A stretch of 64,000 bases of DNA from Bacteroidales bacterium UBA5507 (GCA_002426195.1 DIOT01000013.1:1-64000); one strand, 5' to 3'; shown: positions 8,338-18,025, counted from the first letter of the stretch. Numbers and translations are program-made. Notes: generated from the sequence alone by a model not told the origin.

Positions 8338-10188
8338 TTAATTCTCCTCCAGTGTTTTAGTTATAACCTGAGTGAGTTCTGCAACCGTGAAAGGAAGACC
8401 TTGCACTTTATTGTATTTGAGATATTTGTATTGTGGGTGGGTCATACGGAGATAGTTGACGAATTGTCCGCTATTCAGTTCACACACAATTATTTTCTTA
8501 AATCCTGCGAAAACTTCAGCAGTGTTCTTAGGAAGAGGCATTATGTAATTAAAATGGGCATGGCTGACTTTCTGACCATTTTTCTGAGCCTGTTCAACAG
8601 CTTCCTGAACTGCACCGAGTGTACCGCCCCAACTAACAACTAAAAGGTCGCCTTCTTTCTCCCCAATGATTTCTTGTTCGGGAACGAATTCGGCTACTTT
8701 TTGAACTTTAGCCTCTCTTAAATCAACCATTTTCTGATGGTTTAATGGATCGGTAGAAACTGAACCTTTTCCATCTTCCTTTTCAAGACCACCGATTCTG
8801 TGGCGTAAACCTTCAGTTCCTGGAATAGCCCATTTACGTGCAAGAGTCTCAGGATTTCTGCGATATGGCAAATAATCTGGATCATTAGGCTCTGCAATTG
8901 GAGGGTGGATTGAAGGAAGGTCAGCAACACGTGGTATTTTGAATAATTGTGATCCATTTCCAAGATATCCGTCAGTTAGAAGAATAACAGGGGTCATATG
9001 CTCCATTGCAATTTTAGCTGCCATATAAGCATAGTAAAAACAGTTGGCTGAGCTGGATGCTGCGAGTACCACAACAGGGCATTCACCATTACGTCCGAAT
9101 AGTGCCTGATACAGGTCACTCTGTTCTGATTTGGTTGGCAGACCCGTACTTGGACCACCACGCTGAACGTTTACAATAACCAGAGGCAATTCTGTCATCA
9201 CTGCCAATCCAATAGCTTCACTCTTAAGTGATAAGCCCGGGCCTGAAGTTGATGTGATTGCAAGTGAACCGGTATAGCTAGCACCTATTGCTGAGCAAAT
9301 TCCGGCAATTTCATCCTCTGCCTGAAAGACTTTGGCACCAAGGGATTTATGTTTGGCAAGCTCAATGAGAATATCTGTAGCAGGAGTAATTGGGTAAGAA
9401 CCAAGGAACAATGGTCTGCCCGAACGTTCGCTAGCTGCAAGGAATCCCCATGCAGTTGCTATGTTTCCTGTTATGTTGCGATACTTGCCCGGAGGAATTG
9501 AAGCCTTATTGACCTGATAAACAGAACTTAGAGCTTCTACAGTATCAGCATAGCTGTATCCTGCTTCCAGAACCTTTCTATTGGCTGCAATAATCTGGGG
9601 TTTGTTTTTAAATTTCTTTTCAAAGAATTGATATGTGGCAGTAAAGTCCCAGCTAAATAAATGATACATGATACCAAGAGCAAACATATTCTTGCTCTTT
9701 TCGGCAGTTTTAGTATCTAGTCCGCTATCTTTAAGTGTTTCACGTGTAAATGAAGAAATCGGAGCTTTAACAAGATTGTATTTGCTAAGTGAGCCGTCTT
9801 CCAGTGGGTTTGCGCTATAACCTGCTTTTTTAAATGCCGGTTCATCAAATGCATCTGCATCAACAATAATAGTTGCACCCGGTTTTGCCCACTTAAGGTT
9901 AGATTTCAGTGATGCGGGATTCATAGCAACCAGCACATCGCAATTGTCGCCGGTTGTTTCAATTTTTTTCGCACCAACATGTACCTGAAATCCTGATACG
10001 CCTGCGATTGTGTTGTGAGGAGCACGGATTTCAGCGGGGTAATCGGGGAAAGTGGCCAGGTCTAACCCGGCTAAAGCTGCAGTATCAGAAAAGAGCGTCC
10101 CTGAAAGTTGCATTCCATCGCCGGAATCACCAACGAACTTGACAACTACCGCTTCTTTTTCAATAACATTACTCTTTGTTTTAACCAT
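8338..10188 (-). CDS. korA: 2-oxoglutarate:ferredoxin oxidoreductase, alpha subunit with fused gamma domain
   Basis: A 616-residue fusion. The first ~190 residues are the gamma domain (KFVGDSGDGMQLSGTLF). The remainder is the alpha/pyrimidine-binding domain, with GSYPITPATDILIELAKH, AEDEIAGICSAIGASYTG and TSTSGPGLSLKSEA. The fused gamma-alpha form is the usual architecture for KorA in Bacteroidota. It is the first gene of the korAB operon. A -7 element (10215-10222) lies 26 bases upstream of the ATG, and the gene is divergent from a ferredoxin that is its likely electron acceptor. Confidence 0.92.
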   Translation of the reverse strand: MVKTKSNVIEKEAVVVKFVGDSGDGMQLSGTLFSDTAALAGLDLATFPDYPAEIRAPHNTIAGVSGFQVHVGAKKIETTGDNCDVLVAMNPASLKSNLKWAKPGATIIVDADAFDEPAFKKAGYSANPLEDGSLSKYNLVKAPISSFTRETLKDSGLDTKTAEKSKNMFALGIMYHLFSWDFTATYQFFEKKFKNKPQIIAANRKVLEAGYSYADTVEALSSVYQVNKASIPPGKYRNITGNIATAWGFLAASERSGRPLFLGSYPITPATDILIELAKHKSLGAKVFQAEDEIAGICSAIGASYTGSLAITSTSGPGLSLKSEAIGLAVMTELPLVIVNVQRGGPSTGLPTKSEQSDLYQALFGRNGECPVVVLAASSSANCFYYAYMAAKIAMEHMTPVILLTDGYLGNGSQLFKIPRVADLPSIHPPIAEPNDPDYLPYRRNPETLARKWAIPGTEGLRHRIGGLEKEDGKGSVSTDPLNHQKMVDLREAKVQKVAEFVPEQEIIGEKEGDLLVVSWGGTLGAVQEAVEQAQKNGQKVSHAHFNYIMPLPKNTAEVFAGFKKIIVCELNSGQFVNYLRMTHPQYKYLKYNKVQGLPFTVAELTQVITKTLEEN

Positions 10189-10214
10189 GATTTATAGGTA
10201 ATTGAATTTGACGG

Positions 10215-10222
10215 CAAAGTTA
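10215..10222 (-). promoter_or_regulatory. TAACTTTG -7 element (korAB)
   Basis: The minus strand reads TAACTTTG, matching TAnnTTTG, 26 bases upstream of the korA ATG. Confidence 0.6.
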
Positions 10223-10413
10223 CGTCTTTTAATTTGAACCAATTGCTAATAAGCAAGCTAATTTCTTACCAATCAGCCAAATTCAGATTCAGTCTAAACA
10301 TCGTTTTTAATTGTCTCCGGGCTTTTAAAAGTTTACACCTATCAATTTAGCGGTTAGCTATTTAGAACCTGTACAAATTGATTGGAATCTTTTTTTTGTT
10401 TGGTTATTCAATA

Positions 10414-10421
10414 TATCTTTG
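10414..10421 (+). promoter_or_regulatory. TATCTTTG -7 element (ferredoxin)
   Basis: TATCTTTG matches TAnnTTTG and is followed by GCAGTAATAA; it lies 42 bases upstream of the ferredoxin ATG. The 275-base korA-ferredoxin gap therefore holds two divergent promoters and no other recognisable feature. Confidence 0.6.
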
Positions 10422-10463
10422 CAGTAATAAACAATCATAAATACAAACTTAAATAATCGAGCC

Positions 10464-10631
10464 ATGGCTTATTTAATTTCAGATGACTGCACGGCATGCG
10501 GCACTTGCATTGATGAATGTCCAGTTGAAGCGATCTCCGAAGGTGATATTTACAAAATAGATCCAGATATTTGCACAGATTGCGGATCATGTGCTGATGT
10601 TTGCCCAGTAGAAGCAATTCATCCTAACTAA
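10464..10631 (+). CDS. 2x[4Fe-4S] ferredoxin
   Basis: A 55-residue clostridial-type ferredoxin with two Cys motifs: CTACGTCIDECP (residues 9-20) and CTDCGSCADVCP (37-48). Each gives CxxCxxC plus a distal CP, so it should bind two [4Fe-4S] clusters. It starts MAYLISDDC. It sits between divergent korAB and sucA, with its own -7 element and its own strong terminator. This makes it the probable low-potential electron carrier for KorAB. Confidence 0.95.
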   Translation: MAYLISDDCTACGTCIDECPVEAISEGDIYKIDPDICTDCGSCADVCPVEAIHPN

Positions 10632-10647
10632 GATTTGCTTTAACACA

Positions 10648-10688
10648 CAGAAAAGGAGGGAAATAACGTTTCCCTCCTTTTCTGTTTT
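10648..10688 (+). terminator. Rho-independent terminator after ferredoxin
   Basis: A 16-bp perfect stem (CAGAAAAGGAGGGAAA, loop TAACG) is followed by a T run. It isolates the short ferredoxin transcript from sucA. Confidence 0.9.
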
Positions 10689-10785
10689 TATACCCCTGCC
10701 AGGTATCTGTCTGATTAAGTTAACGGAAACATTATCATTTCATCTTTGTTTTAATGGGGACGTCAAAAAACCGCGTGTTTTTTGA

Positions 10786-10793
10786 TATTTTTG
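10786..10793 (+). promoter_or_regulatory. TATTTTTG -7 element (sucAB)
   Basis: TATTTTTG matches TAnnTTTG and ends 23 bases before the sucA ATG. It is the first promoter-like element downstream of the ferredoxin terminator. Confidence 0.55.
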
Positions 10794-10816
10794 ATAATTG
10801 ACTTAATTTTTCTGTA

Positions 10817-13648
10817 ATGGATAAGTTTTCTTTTTTCTCGAATGCAGAAACTGAATATATTGATAATCTTTATCAGCTCTATCAACAGAATCCTGAATCT
10901 GTTGATGCATCCTGGCAAAGGTTTTTTGAAGGATATGAATTCAGTCGTGTAAATTATAAACGGGGTGGGACTCAGTCGGGGACTGTTGAGGGGAGTTCTA
11001 TGCTTCCCAACGAGTTTAAGGTTATTAATCTTATCGAAGATTATCGGAAAAGAGGACACCTTTTCACTAAAACAAATCCTGTTAGAGCACGACGCTCATA
11101 TTTACCAACTCTCGACATAGAAAATTACGGTCTGAGCAATAAGGATCTTGATACAGAATTTGAAGCCGGAAATGAATTGGGCATTGGAAAGACAACCCTT
11201 AGAAGGATCGTTGAACATCTGGATACTACCTACTGTCAATCAATAGGTATCGAATTTGCCCATATCAGAAATGTTGAGATAGAGAAATGGTTGAAGGGGA
11301 AAATGGAATCACGAAAAAACACTCCAAAATTCTCAACTGCTACACGAAAAGTTATGCTTGAGAAACTCGGGCAAGCTGTATTCATGGAAAAATTCCTACA
11401 TAAAAGATTCCCGGGCCAGAAAAGATTCTCGCTTGAAGGCGTTGAAGCATTGATACCTGCCCTGCATGCTATTATTGAAAAAGGAGCAGCTCTTGGTGCT
11501 GATGAGTTTCACATTGGTATGCCCCATAGAGGCAGGTTGAATGTTTTGGCAAATATTCTCGAGAAACCAATGGTTGACATCTTCAATGAGTTCTCAAATA
11601 AAGAGTACGATGATGAGACTTTACTGGGAGATGTTAAATATCATTTGGGTTACACTCTTAAACGGCAGACAATGAACGGCAAAGAGGTCATTTTGACTCT
11701 TGCACCTAATCCTTCGCATCTTGAGACTGTGGGTTCATTGATTCAGGGAATGACAAAAGCTGAAATCGACCTTAATTATAATGGAGATACTGATAAGATA
11801 GTTCCTGTTATCATTCATGGAGATGCTTCAATTGCCGGACAGGGTATTGTGTATGAACTTGTGCAGATGTCGGCTCTTAGGGGTTATCAGGTTGGTGGTA
11901 TGATCCATCTGGTAGTTAATAATCAGGTTGGCTTTACAACAAATTATCTCGACGCAAGAAGCAGCACATACTGCACCGACGTGGCTAAAGTGGTACAATC
12001 TCCGATTTTCCACGTTAATGCCGATGATATTGAAGCTGTGGTTTATACCATTGAGCTGGCTATGGAATATAGGGAGAAGTTTGATAAAGACGTGTTCATA
12101 GATCTTCTTGGTTATAGAAAATATGGTCATAATGAAGGTGATGAGCCACGCTTTACTCAACCGGTACTCTATAAATATATTGAAGCTCATCCTGATCCAT
12201 GGGAAATTTACACTGAAAAGCTCATTAGCTCAGGTATTATTACTCAATCGGATGCTGAGACGATTAAAAATAGCATTAATAAGAAATTAGATAAAGACCT
12301 GCAAATATCTCAGGGTATTGAGAAAACCACTTATAAGACATTTTTAAGCGATATCTGGAAGGATGTTAGGTTTGCCACACATGATGATTTCAACGAGTCG
12401 CCAGAGACAGGTGTTCCTTACGATATCTTAAGAAGTATAGGAGAAAAAATAACGAAACTTCCTGCCGAAAAACATTTTAACCGCAAGCTCATTAAGTTGA
12501 TGGATGAGCGCAACAAGATGATTAAACCCGGCAAAACAGTTGACTGGGCAATGGCTGAACTGCTTGCTTATGGCTCACTTCTGAACGAGGGTATTCCTGT
12601 AAGATTATCGGGACAGGATTCAGAAAGAGGCACATTCTCACATAGGCATGCTGTTTTAACAATTGAAGATTCCGAGGAAAGTTATGTTCCATTAAGTAAT
12701 CTGAATAATGGGAAAGCAAAGTTTTCAATTTATAATTCCCCATTATCAGAATATGCAGTTTTGGGTTTTGAATATGGTTACTCGCTCATCACTCCTCATG
12801 CCTTGACGTTATGGGAAGCACAGTTTGGAGATTTCGGCAACGGTGCCCAGGTTATTATTGACCAATATCTCAGCAGTGCCGAAGATAAGTGGCGTGTAAT
12901 GAGCAACCTTGTTCTCCTGCTACCGCATGGATATGAAGGTCAGGGACCTGAACATTCAAGCGGAAGAATGGAAAGATTCCTTGTCCTGGCTGCAGATAAT
13001 AATATGCAGATTGTAAATTGTACAACTCCTGCCAATTTCTTCCATGCCTTGCGCAGGCAGGTACATACACCATACAGAAAACCTCTGGTTGTATTTACTC
13101 CTAAGAGTCTGCTGCGACATCCCGCATGTATCTCACCGATTGAGGATCTGACTAACGGAGGATTTAAGGAAGTTATTGACGACGAAACAGTCGACCATAC
13201 AAAAGTTGAGAGAGTTATATTCACAACAGGAAAGGTATATTATGAACTTGTTGAAGAGCGTAAAAAGATAAATGCAGAAAACGTTGCTATTGTGAGGTTG
13301 GAACAAATATACCCCTATCCACAGCAACAAATAAGAGCGATAGTTGAGAAGTATTCTTCTGCGACAAGGTTTGTATGGGTTCAGGAAGAGCCGGCCAATA
13401 TGGGAGCATGGCCTTTCATAAAACGACATTATAAGGAGAATAACCTGCTTATGGTTGCCCGTCCCGAAAGTGGAAGTCCCGCAACCGGTTCACCGAAGTT
13501 ACATCATCTGCGACAGCGAAAGATCCTCGATAAGGCTTTTGGAGAATGCAATTGCGTTAATTCTGACCGTATCTGCAGAATGTTGTGTGCTCCTAATGAA
13601 TGGGTAATTCCCGCTGAACCTGAGAAGGTTGATCGTCAATTAGATTAA
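10817..13648 (+). CDS. sucA: 2-oxoglutarate dehydrogenase E1 component
   Basis: TPP-dependent E1 of the 2-oxoglutarate dehydrogenase complex, 943 residues against 933 in E. coli. The N-terminus has the peripheral-subunit-binding peptide typical of E1o (YIDNLYQLYQQNPESVDASW, then F). The TPP region includes FHIGMPHRGRLNVL, VIIHGDASIAGQG and NNQVGFTT. The transketolase-like C-terminal half includes LSGQDSERGTFSHRHAV and LPHGYEGQGPEHSS. It is followed after 24 bases by the E2 gene. No E3 (lpd) is in the window. It coexists with korAB immediately upstream, so this organism carries both routes from 2-oxoglutarate to succinyl-CoA. Confidence 0.97.
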   Translation: MDKFSFFSNAETEYIDNLYQLYQQNPESVDASWQRFFEGYEFSRVNYKRGGTQSGTVEGSSMLPNEFKVINLIEDYRKRGHLFTKTNPVRARRSYLPTLDIENYGLSNKDLDTEFEAGNELGIGKTTLRRIVEHLDTTYCQSIGIEFAHIRNVEIEKWLKGKMESRKNTPKFSTATRKVMLEKLGQAVFMEKFLHKRFPGQKRFSLEGVEALIPALHAIIEKGAALGADEFHIGMPHRGRLNVLANILEKPMVDIFNEFSNKEYDDETLLGDVKYHLGYTLKRQTMNGKEVILTLAPNPSHLETVGSLIQGMTKAEIDLNYNGDTDKIVPVIIHGDASIAGQGIVYELVQMSALRGYQVGGMIHLVVNNQVGFTTNYLDARSSTYCTDVAKVVQSPIFHVNADDIEAVVYTIELAMEYREKFDKDVFIDLLGYRKYGHNEGDEPRFTQPVLYKYIEAHPDPWEIYTEKLISSGIITQSDAETIKNSINKKLDKDLQISQGIEKTTYKTFLSDIWKDVRFATHDDFNESPETGVPYDILRSIGEKITKLPAEKHFNRKLIKLMDERNKMIKPGKTVDWAMAELLAYGSLLNEGIPVRLSGQDSERGTFSHRHAVLTIEDSEESYVPLSNLNNGKAKFSIYNSPLSEYAVLGFEYGYSLITPHALTLWEAQFGDFGNGAQVIIDQYLSSAEDKWRVMSNLVLLLPHGYEGQGPEHSSGRMERFLVLAADNNMQIVNCTTPANFFHALRRQVHTPYRKPLVVFTPKSLLRHPACISPIEDLTNGGFKEVIDDETVDHTKVERVIFTTGKVYYELVEERKKINAENVAIVRLEQIYPYPQQQIRAIVEKYSSATRFVWVQEEPANMGAWPFIKRHYKENNLLMVARPESGSPATGSPKLHHLRQRKILDKAFGECNCVNSDRICRMLCAPNEWVIPAEPEKVDRQLD

Positions 13649-13672
13649 GAAATCAAAAATCAATAAATAGAA

Positions 13673-14941
13673 ATGATTATTGAAGTAAAGGTCCCTAGTC
13701 CGGGCGAATCTATTACAGAAGTGCAATTAGCCTCCTGGCTGGCAAAAAACGAAGAAATAGTTGAGAAAGATGCAGAAATTGCTGAAATCGATTCTGATAA
13801 AGCTACATTGACTATTAACGCTCCTGAGCGTGGAAAAATAACCATCGAAATTCAGGAAGGAGAAACTATAAATGTTGGCACAGTCATTGCCCGTATTGAT
13901 ACTTCGGTCATGCAATCAGCAAGCGACAGTTCACAAACTTCTGTAAAGGAATCCACTCCTGTAGAAAGCGCGGAGGTTGTTGAAGAACAGTCAAATGTGT
14001 CTCAGCCAACTGCAAAAAGCGAGAAACAGGCAGGAAAAACACATATTTCACCGCTTGCCAAGAAGGTAATGGAAGCCAGAAACCTTACAGATGAAGAAGT
14101 TATTCAGCATGTCGGCAATAAGCGGATAACCAAAGCAGATGTTGAATCTATTTCTGATAAAGTAAGCGAACCGACTTTGCAAAATCAACCTGAAATTGTG
14201 AAAGGTGGAGCAAGAGATACAGAAAGAAAAAAGCTAAGCACTTTGCGTATGAAACTATCGCAAAGACTTGTTTCTGTGAAGAATGAAACTGCCATGCTGA
14301 CTACTTTCAATGAAGTTAACATGAAGCCTGTAATGGATATTAAAAAGAAGTATAACGATCTTTTTAAAGAGAAATATGGAGTTTCAATTGGCTTTATGTC
14401 ACTGTTTACAAAAGCGGCAACAATAGCACTTCAGGAGTTTCCGCAAATCAATTCCATATTGGATGGCGAAGAGCTTATATATCACAATTATGTTGATGTT
14501 GGAATTGCAGTTAGTTCACCTAAAGGACTTGTTGTTCCGGTAATAAGGAACACCGAGGCAATGAGCATTTCGCAAATAGAAACAACAATTAAGGAACTTG
14601 CAGGTAAAGCCAGAAATAATAAGATCTCCCTGGAAGAGATGACAGGTGGAACTTTCACAATTTCAAACGGTGGCGTATTCGGATCTCTTCTTTCTACACC
14701 AATCCTTAATCCGCCTCAAAGTGCCATTTTAGGAATGCATAATATTGTGGAAAGACCAATAGCACAAAACGGACAGGTTGTTATAGCACCAATGATGTAT
14801 CTTGCTCTTTCTTATGACCATAGAGTTGTTGATGGCAGAGAGTCGGTGAGTTTCTTAGTCAAGATTAAGGAGCTGCTCGAGAACCCACAGACAATGTTAT
14901 ACAATGGTGTTGATCCTGTTAAGAGTCTTTTAGGTATTTGA
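13673..14941 (+). CDS. sucB: 2-oxoglutarate dehydrogenase E2, dihydrolipoyl succinyltransferase
   Basis: A 422-residue E2 with a single lipoyl domain (IDSDKATL, lipoyl-lysine at residue 43). It is followed by a Ser/Glu-rich linker, a peripheral-subunit-binding domain (HISPLAKKVMEARNL, about 124-160) and the catalytic domain. The catalytic motif is SYDHRVVDGRE, with His383 and Asp387. The one-lipoyl-domain layout and linkage to sucA indicate SucB rather than a pyruvate or branched-chain E2. It is the last gene of the sucAB operon; no obvious terminator hairpin follows. Confidence 0.96.
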   Translation: MIIEVKVPSPGESITEVQLASWLAKNEEIVEKDAEIAEIDSDKATLTINAPERGKITIEIQEGETINVGTVIARIDTSVMQSASDSSQTSVKESTPVESAEVVEEQSNVSQPTAKSEKQAGKTHISPLAKKVMEARNLTDEEVIQHVGNKRITKADVESISDKVSEPTLQNQPEIVKGGARDTERKKLSTLRMKLSQRLVSVKNETAMLTTFNEVNMKPVMDIKKKYNDLFKEKYGVSIGFMSLFTKAATIALQEFPQINSILDGEELIYHNYVDVGIAVSSPKGLVVPVIRNTEAMSISQIETTIKELAGKARNNKISLEEMTGGTFTISNGGVFGSLLSTPILNPPQSAILGMHNIVERPIAQNGQVVIAPMMYLALSYDHRVVDGRESVSFLVKIKELLENPQTMLYNGVDPVKSLLGI

Positions 14942-14999
14942 TATTCAATCCGTTATTCGTTATTCACTATTAAGAGGATAATATACCGGTATGAAGTAG

Positions 15000-15007
15000 T
15001 AATTTTG
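15000..15007 (+). promoter_or_regulatory. TAATTTTG -7 element (nadB)
   Basis: TAATTTTG followed by CATAA matches TAnnTTTG, 25 bases before the nadB ATG. Confidence 0.55.
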
Positions 15008-15032
15008 CATAACTTATAAAAGACTATCTAAA

Positions 15033-16616
15033 ATGCGAAAGAAAGTTGATTTCCTAGTGATTGGTACCGGAATCGCAGGACTAAGTTATGCGCTTAAGGT
15101 TGCAAAGTACGGTAAGGTATGCATTGTCACTAAAAGTGATGCAGAAGAAAGTGCAACTCATTATGCTCAGGGTGGTATAGCCGCGGTTATGTATACCCCC
15201 GATACTTACGAAAAACATATTAAGGACACAATGATTGCCGGTGACGATTTGAGTGATCCGGAGATTGTAAGAATTACGATAACTGAATCAACCGAAAGGG
15301 TTAAAGAACTAATCGATTGGGGTGTAGCTTTTGATAAAAATACAAGCGGAGAGTATGATCTGGCTAAAGAAGGTGGGCATTCCGAATTCAGGGTATTGCA
15401 TCATAAGGACCAGACAGGTGCTGAGATTGAGACTACTTTACTAAATCATGTAAAATCAAACCCGAATATTGAGATTCTCGAAAACCATTTTGCTGTTGAA
15501 ATTATAACTCAACACCATTTGGGAAGAGATGTTGATGGTGTAAGCGAACCTGTTGAATGCTATGGAGCTTATGTACTAAATAAGGCAAACCATCAGATAA
15601 TTACTATTCTTTCCAAGATTACCATGATTGCCACCGGAGGATCGGGCAATGTGTACGGAACTACAACAAATCCCCCTATTTCAACAGGTGATGGCATTGC
15701 GATGGTAAAAAGAGCCAATGGGGTTATTGACAGAATGGAATTCATACAATTTCACCCGACCTCATTATATAATCCCAATGAAAAGCCCAATTTCCTTATA
15801 ACCGAAGCACTCAGAGGTGCAGGGGCAATTCTGAAAACAAGGAAAGAAAAAGAATTCATGCAGAAGTATGATTCTCGTCTTTCGCTTGCACCAAGAGACA
15901 TTGTTGCGCGGGCCATTGATAATGAATTGAAATTAAGTGGAGATGACTATGTTTGTCTTGATGCGCGTCACCTTCCAATGGATGTTATCCTTAACCATTT
16001 CCCTACAATATACGCCAAATGCCTGAGCATTGGTGTTGACATGACCAAGATGATGATTCCGGTTGTTCCGGCAGCTCATTACACCTGTGGTGGTATAAAA
16101 GTAGATTCGTATTCCAGAACGACTATTAAACATTGTTTTGCTTCGGGAGAATGTTCCTCAACCGGGTTGCATGGTGCCAACAGATTGGCTTCAAACTCTC
16201 TGCTCGAATCGCTGGTTTTTTCACACAGAGCAGCAATTGCATCGGTCGAAGAAATTAAATCGCTGGCTTTTAAAGATGTAATACCTGATTGGGATGATAA
16301 AGGCACAGTCTTTAATGAAGAGATGATTCTCATAACACAGTCTATAAAGGAGCTTCAGGCAATAATGACAAGTTATGTAGGAATTGTCAGGTCAAATATA
16401 AGGTTAAAAAGAGCTTCCGACAGATTACAAATTCTTGAGCAAGAGACTGAGATGCTATATGAGAAATCGGTAGTCACAGAAAAAATATGTGAACTTCGCA
16501 ATATGATCTCCGTTGCATCCTTAATAATAACAATGGCAAGCAACAGAAAGGAAAGCAGGGGCTTGCATCATTCAATTGATTATCCCAGGTCGTATTCAAC
16601 CGGCAGGGCTAAGTAG
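15033..16616 (+). CDS. nadB: L-aspartate oxidase
   Basis: Flavoprotein that oxidises L-aspartate to iminoaspartate, the first step of de novo NAD synthesis. The length of 527 residues is close to the family norm. An FAD-binding Rossmann motif (VIGTGIAGLSYALKVAK) is at the N-terminus, followed by HYAQGGIAAV and, further on, the succinate-dehydrogenase-like catalytic region FIQFHPTSLY and APRDIVARAID. The C-terminal GGIKVDSYSRT and ANRLASNSLLE are family hallmarks. nadA and nadC are not in the window. Two small genes follow in the same direction. Confidence 0.96.
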   Translation: MRKKVDFLVIGTGIAGLSYALKVAKYGKVCIVTKSDAEESATHYAQGGIAAVMYTPDTYEKHIKDTMIAGDDLSDPEIVRITITESTERVKELIDWGVAFDKNTSGEYDLAKEGGHSEFRVLHHKDQTGAEIETTLLNHVKSNPNIEILENHFAVEIITQHHLGRDVDGVSEPVECYGAYVLNKANHQIITILSKITMIATGGSGNVYGTTTNPPISTGDGIAMVKRANGVIDRMEFIQFHPTSLYNPNEKPNFLITEALRGAGAILKTRKEKEFMQKYDSRLSLAPRDIVARAIDNELKLSGDDYVCLDARHLPMDVILNHFPTIYAKCLSIGVDMTKMMIPVVPAAHYTCGGIKVDSYSRTTIKHCFASGECSSTGLHGANRLASNSLLESLVFSHRAAIASVEEIKSLAFKDVIPDWDDKGTVFNEEMILITQSIKELQAIMTSYVGIVRSNIRLKRASDRLQILEQETEMLYEKSVVTEKICELRNMISVASLIITMASNRKESRGLHHSIDYPRSYSTGRAK

Positions 16617-16648
16617 TTTAATTTAAAATTGATAAAAAACAGACAATT

Positions 16649-17200
16649 ATGGCTTTAATAAGATCCGTAAAAGATAAGCACCCTAAGATAGGTAAGAACT
16701 GCTTTTTTGCCGAAAACGCTACAGTAGTTGGTGAAGTTGAAATGGGTGATAATTGCAGTGTTTGGTTTAATGCCGTTGTAAGAGGCGATGTTCATTACAT
16801 TAAGATTGGCAATAATGTTAACATTCAGGATGGTGCTATAATTCACTGCACATATCAGAAGTCACCTGTAAATGTTGGCAATAACGTTTCAATTGCTCAC
16901 AACGCAATTGTACATGGATGTACAATACACGACAATGTGTTAATCGGAATGGGTGCAATTGTGATGGATGATGTGATTGTGGAAAGCAATAGCATTGTGG
17001 CAGCAGGAGCTGTAGTATCACAGGGCACAGTCATTGAATCGGGTAGTGTTTACGCCGGAATTCCTGCAAGAAAAATAAAAACAATTGATCCAGCACTGTT
17101 ACAAGGTCAGATTAACAGGATTTCGCAAAGCTATACAACATATGCGAGCTGGCATGATGACAACATAAAGCCGGTTGCTGAAAATATTGACAAATTATAA
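16649..17200 (+). CDS. Gamma-carbonic-anhydrase-like hexapeptide-repeat protein (YrdA family)
   Basis: A 183-residue left-handed beta-helix protein. Hexapeptide repeats run through residues 10-150, for example VGEVEMGDNCSVWFNAVVRG. Three candidate zinc-binding histidines are in DGAIIHC, SIAHN and AIVHGC, spaced as in gamma-carbonic anhydrases. Members of this YrdA/PaaY group may be metal-dependent hydratases or have no known activity, so the enzymatic role is uncertain. It lies 32 bases after nadB and may be cotranscribed. Confidence 0.9.
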   Translation: MALIRSVKDKHPKIGKNCFFAENATVVGEVEMGDNCSVWFNAVVRGDVHYIKIGNNVNIQDGAIIHCTYQKSPVNVGNNVSIAHNAIVHGCTIHDNVLIGMGAIVMDDVIVESNSIVAAGAVVSQGTVIESGSVYAGIPARKIKTIDPALLQGQINRISQSYTTYASWHDDNIKPVAENIDKL

Positions 17201-17277
17201 TAACTGACAACTTGGCTTATTTGGTATAAATGGCAGAATTTTTGCTATGTTATGCTGGTAAACAATTAGATAATACT

Positions 17278-17952
17278 ATGGGATACCTTTTGATTTTTGC
17301 GATTTTTATGATTGCAAGTTGGGCTATAGGCGCACGCCTTAAGTCAAAATTTCGTGAATACAGTGAGATACCTGTCAATTATGGAATGAGTGGGAAAGAA
17401 GTTGCTGAAAAAATGCTTTATGATAATGGAGTAACCGATGTTCAGGTGCTTTCAGTAGATGGAGAATTAACTGATCACTATAACCCTCAGAAGAAAACTG
17501 TTAACCTTAGTCATGATGTGTATCATGGCAGGAGCATTGCTGCTGCTGCAATTGCAGCCCACGAATGCGGACACGCTGTTCAACATGCACATGCATATTC
17601 ATGGTTACAAATGAGATCAGCACTTGTTCCCATTGTTAGTTTCTCTTCAAGATGGGTTCAATGGATACTTTTAGCAGGTATTCTGCTAATCAATGCATTT
17701 CCTCAACTACTACTTGCAGGAATTGTAATGTTCGGACTCACAACGCTTTTTAGCTTTATTACACTTCCTGTTGAAATTGATGCAAGTCGTCGTGCAACTC
17801 TTTGGCTCGATGGAAGTGGAGTGGCAAATACTGCAACTCTGCCGAAAGCAAAAGAAGCTTTAAGACTCGCTGCTTACACTTATGTCGTAGCTGCTCTGGC
17901 ATCTTTAGCTACGTTAATGTATTACATCATGATATTCTTAAGAAGGGATTGA
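17278..17952 (+). CDS. Membrane zinc metallopeptidase, YugP-like
   Basis: A 224-residue membrane protein of the neutral Zn-peptidase type (Zn_peptidase_2). The active site is AAHECGHAVQHA (HExxH). An N-terminal membrane segment (GYLLIFAIFMIASW) is followed by a soluble catalytic part and two or three more segments (about 130-220). I chose the ATG at 17278 because family members begin at this hydrophobic segment; an upstream in-frame ATG at 17230 would add 16 residues with no family counterpart. A terminator follows. The physiological substrate is unknown. Confidence 0.88.
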   Translation: MGYLLIFAIFMIASWAIGARLKSKFREYSEIPVNYGMSGKEVAEKMLYDNGVTDVQVLSVDGELTDHYNPQKKTVNLSHDVYHGRSIAAAAIAAHECGHAVQHAHAYSWLQMRSALVPIVSFSSRWVQWILLAGILLINAFPQLLLAGIVMFGLTTLFSFITLPVEIDASRRATLWLDGSGVANTATLPKAKEALRLAAYTYVVAALASLATLMYYIMIFLRRD

Positions 17953-17983
17953 TGAATAATATTCAATCAAAGTCATTAATATT

Positions 17984-18015
17984 AAAACGAATACACTTCC
18001 AGAGTATTCGTTTTT
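17984..18015 (+). terminator. Rho-independent terminator
   Basis: The stem CGAATAC / GTATTCG, extended by AAAA/TTTT, has a loop of about nine bases and a T5 tail. It ends only two bases before the next gene's -7 element. Confidence 0.8.
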
Positions 18016-18017
18016 CG

Positions 18018-18025
18018 TATATTTG
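18018..18025 (+). promoter_or_regulatory. TATATTTG -7 element (VTT/TerC operon)
   Basis: TATATTTG followed by CAC is a perfect TAnnTTTG match. An in-frame ATG at 18023 lies inside it and so cannot be the translation start. Confidence 0.65.
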
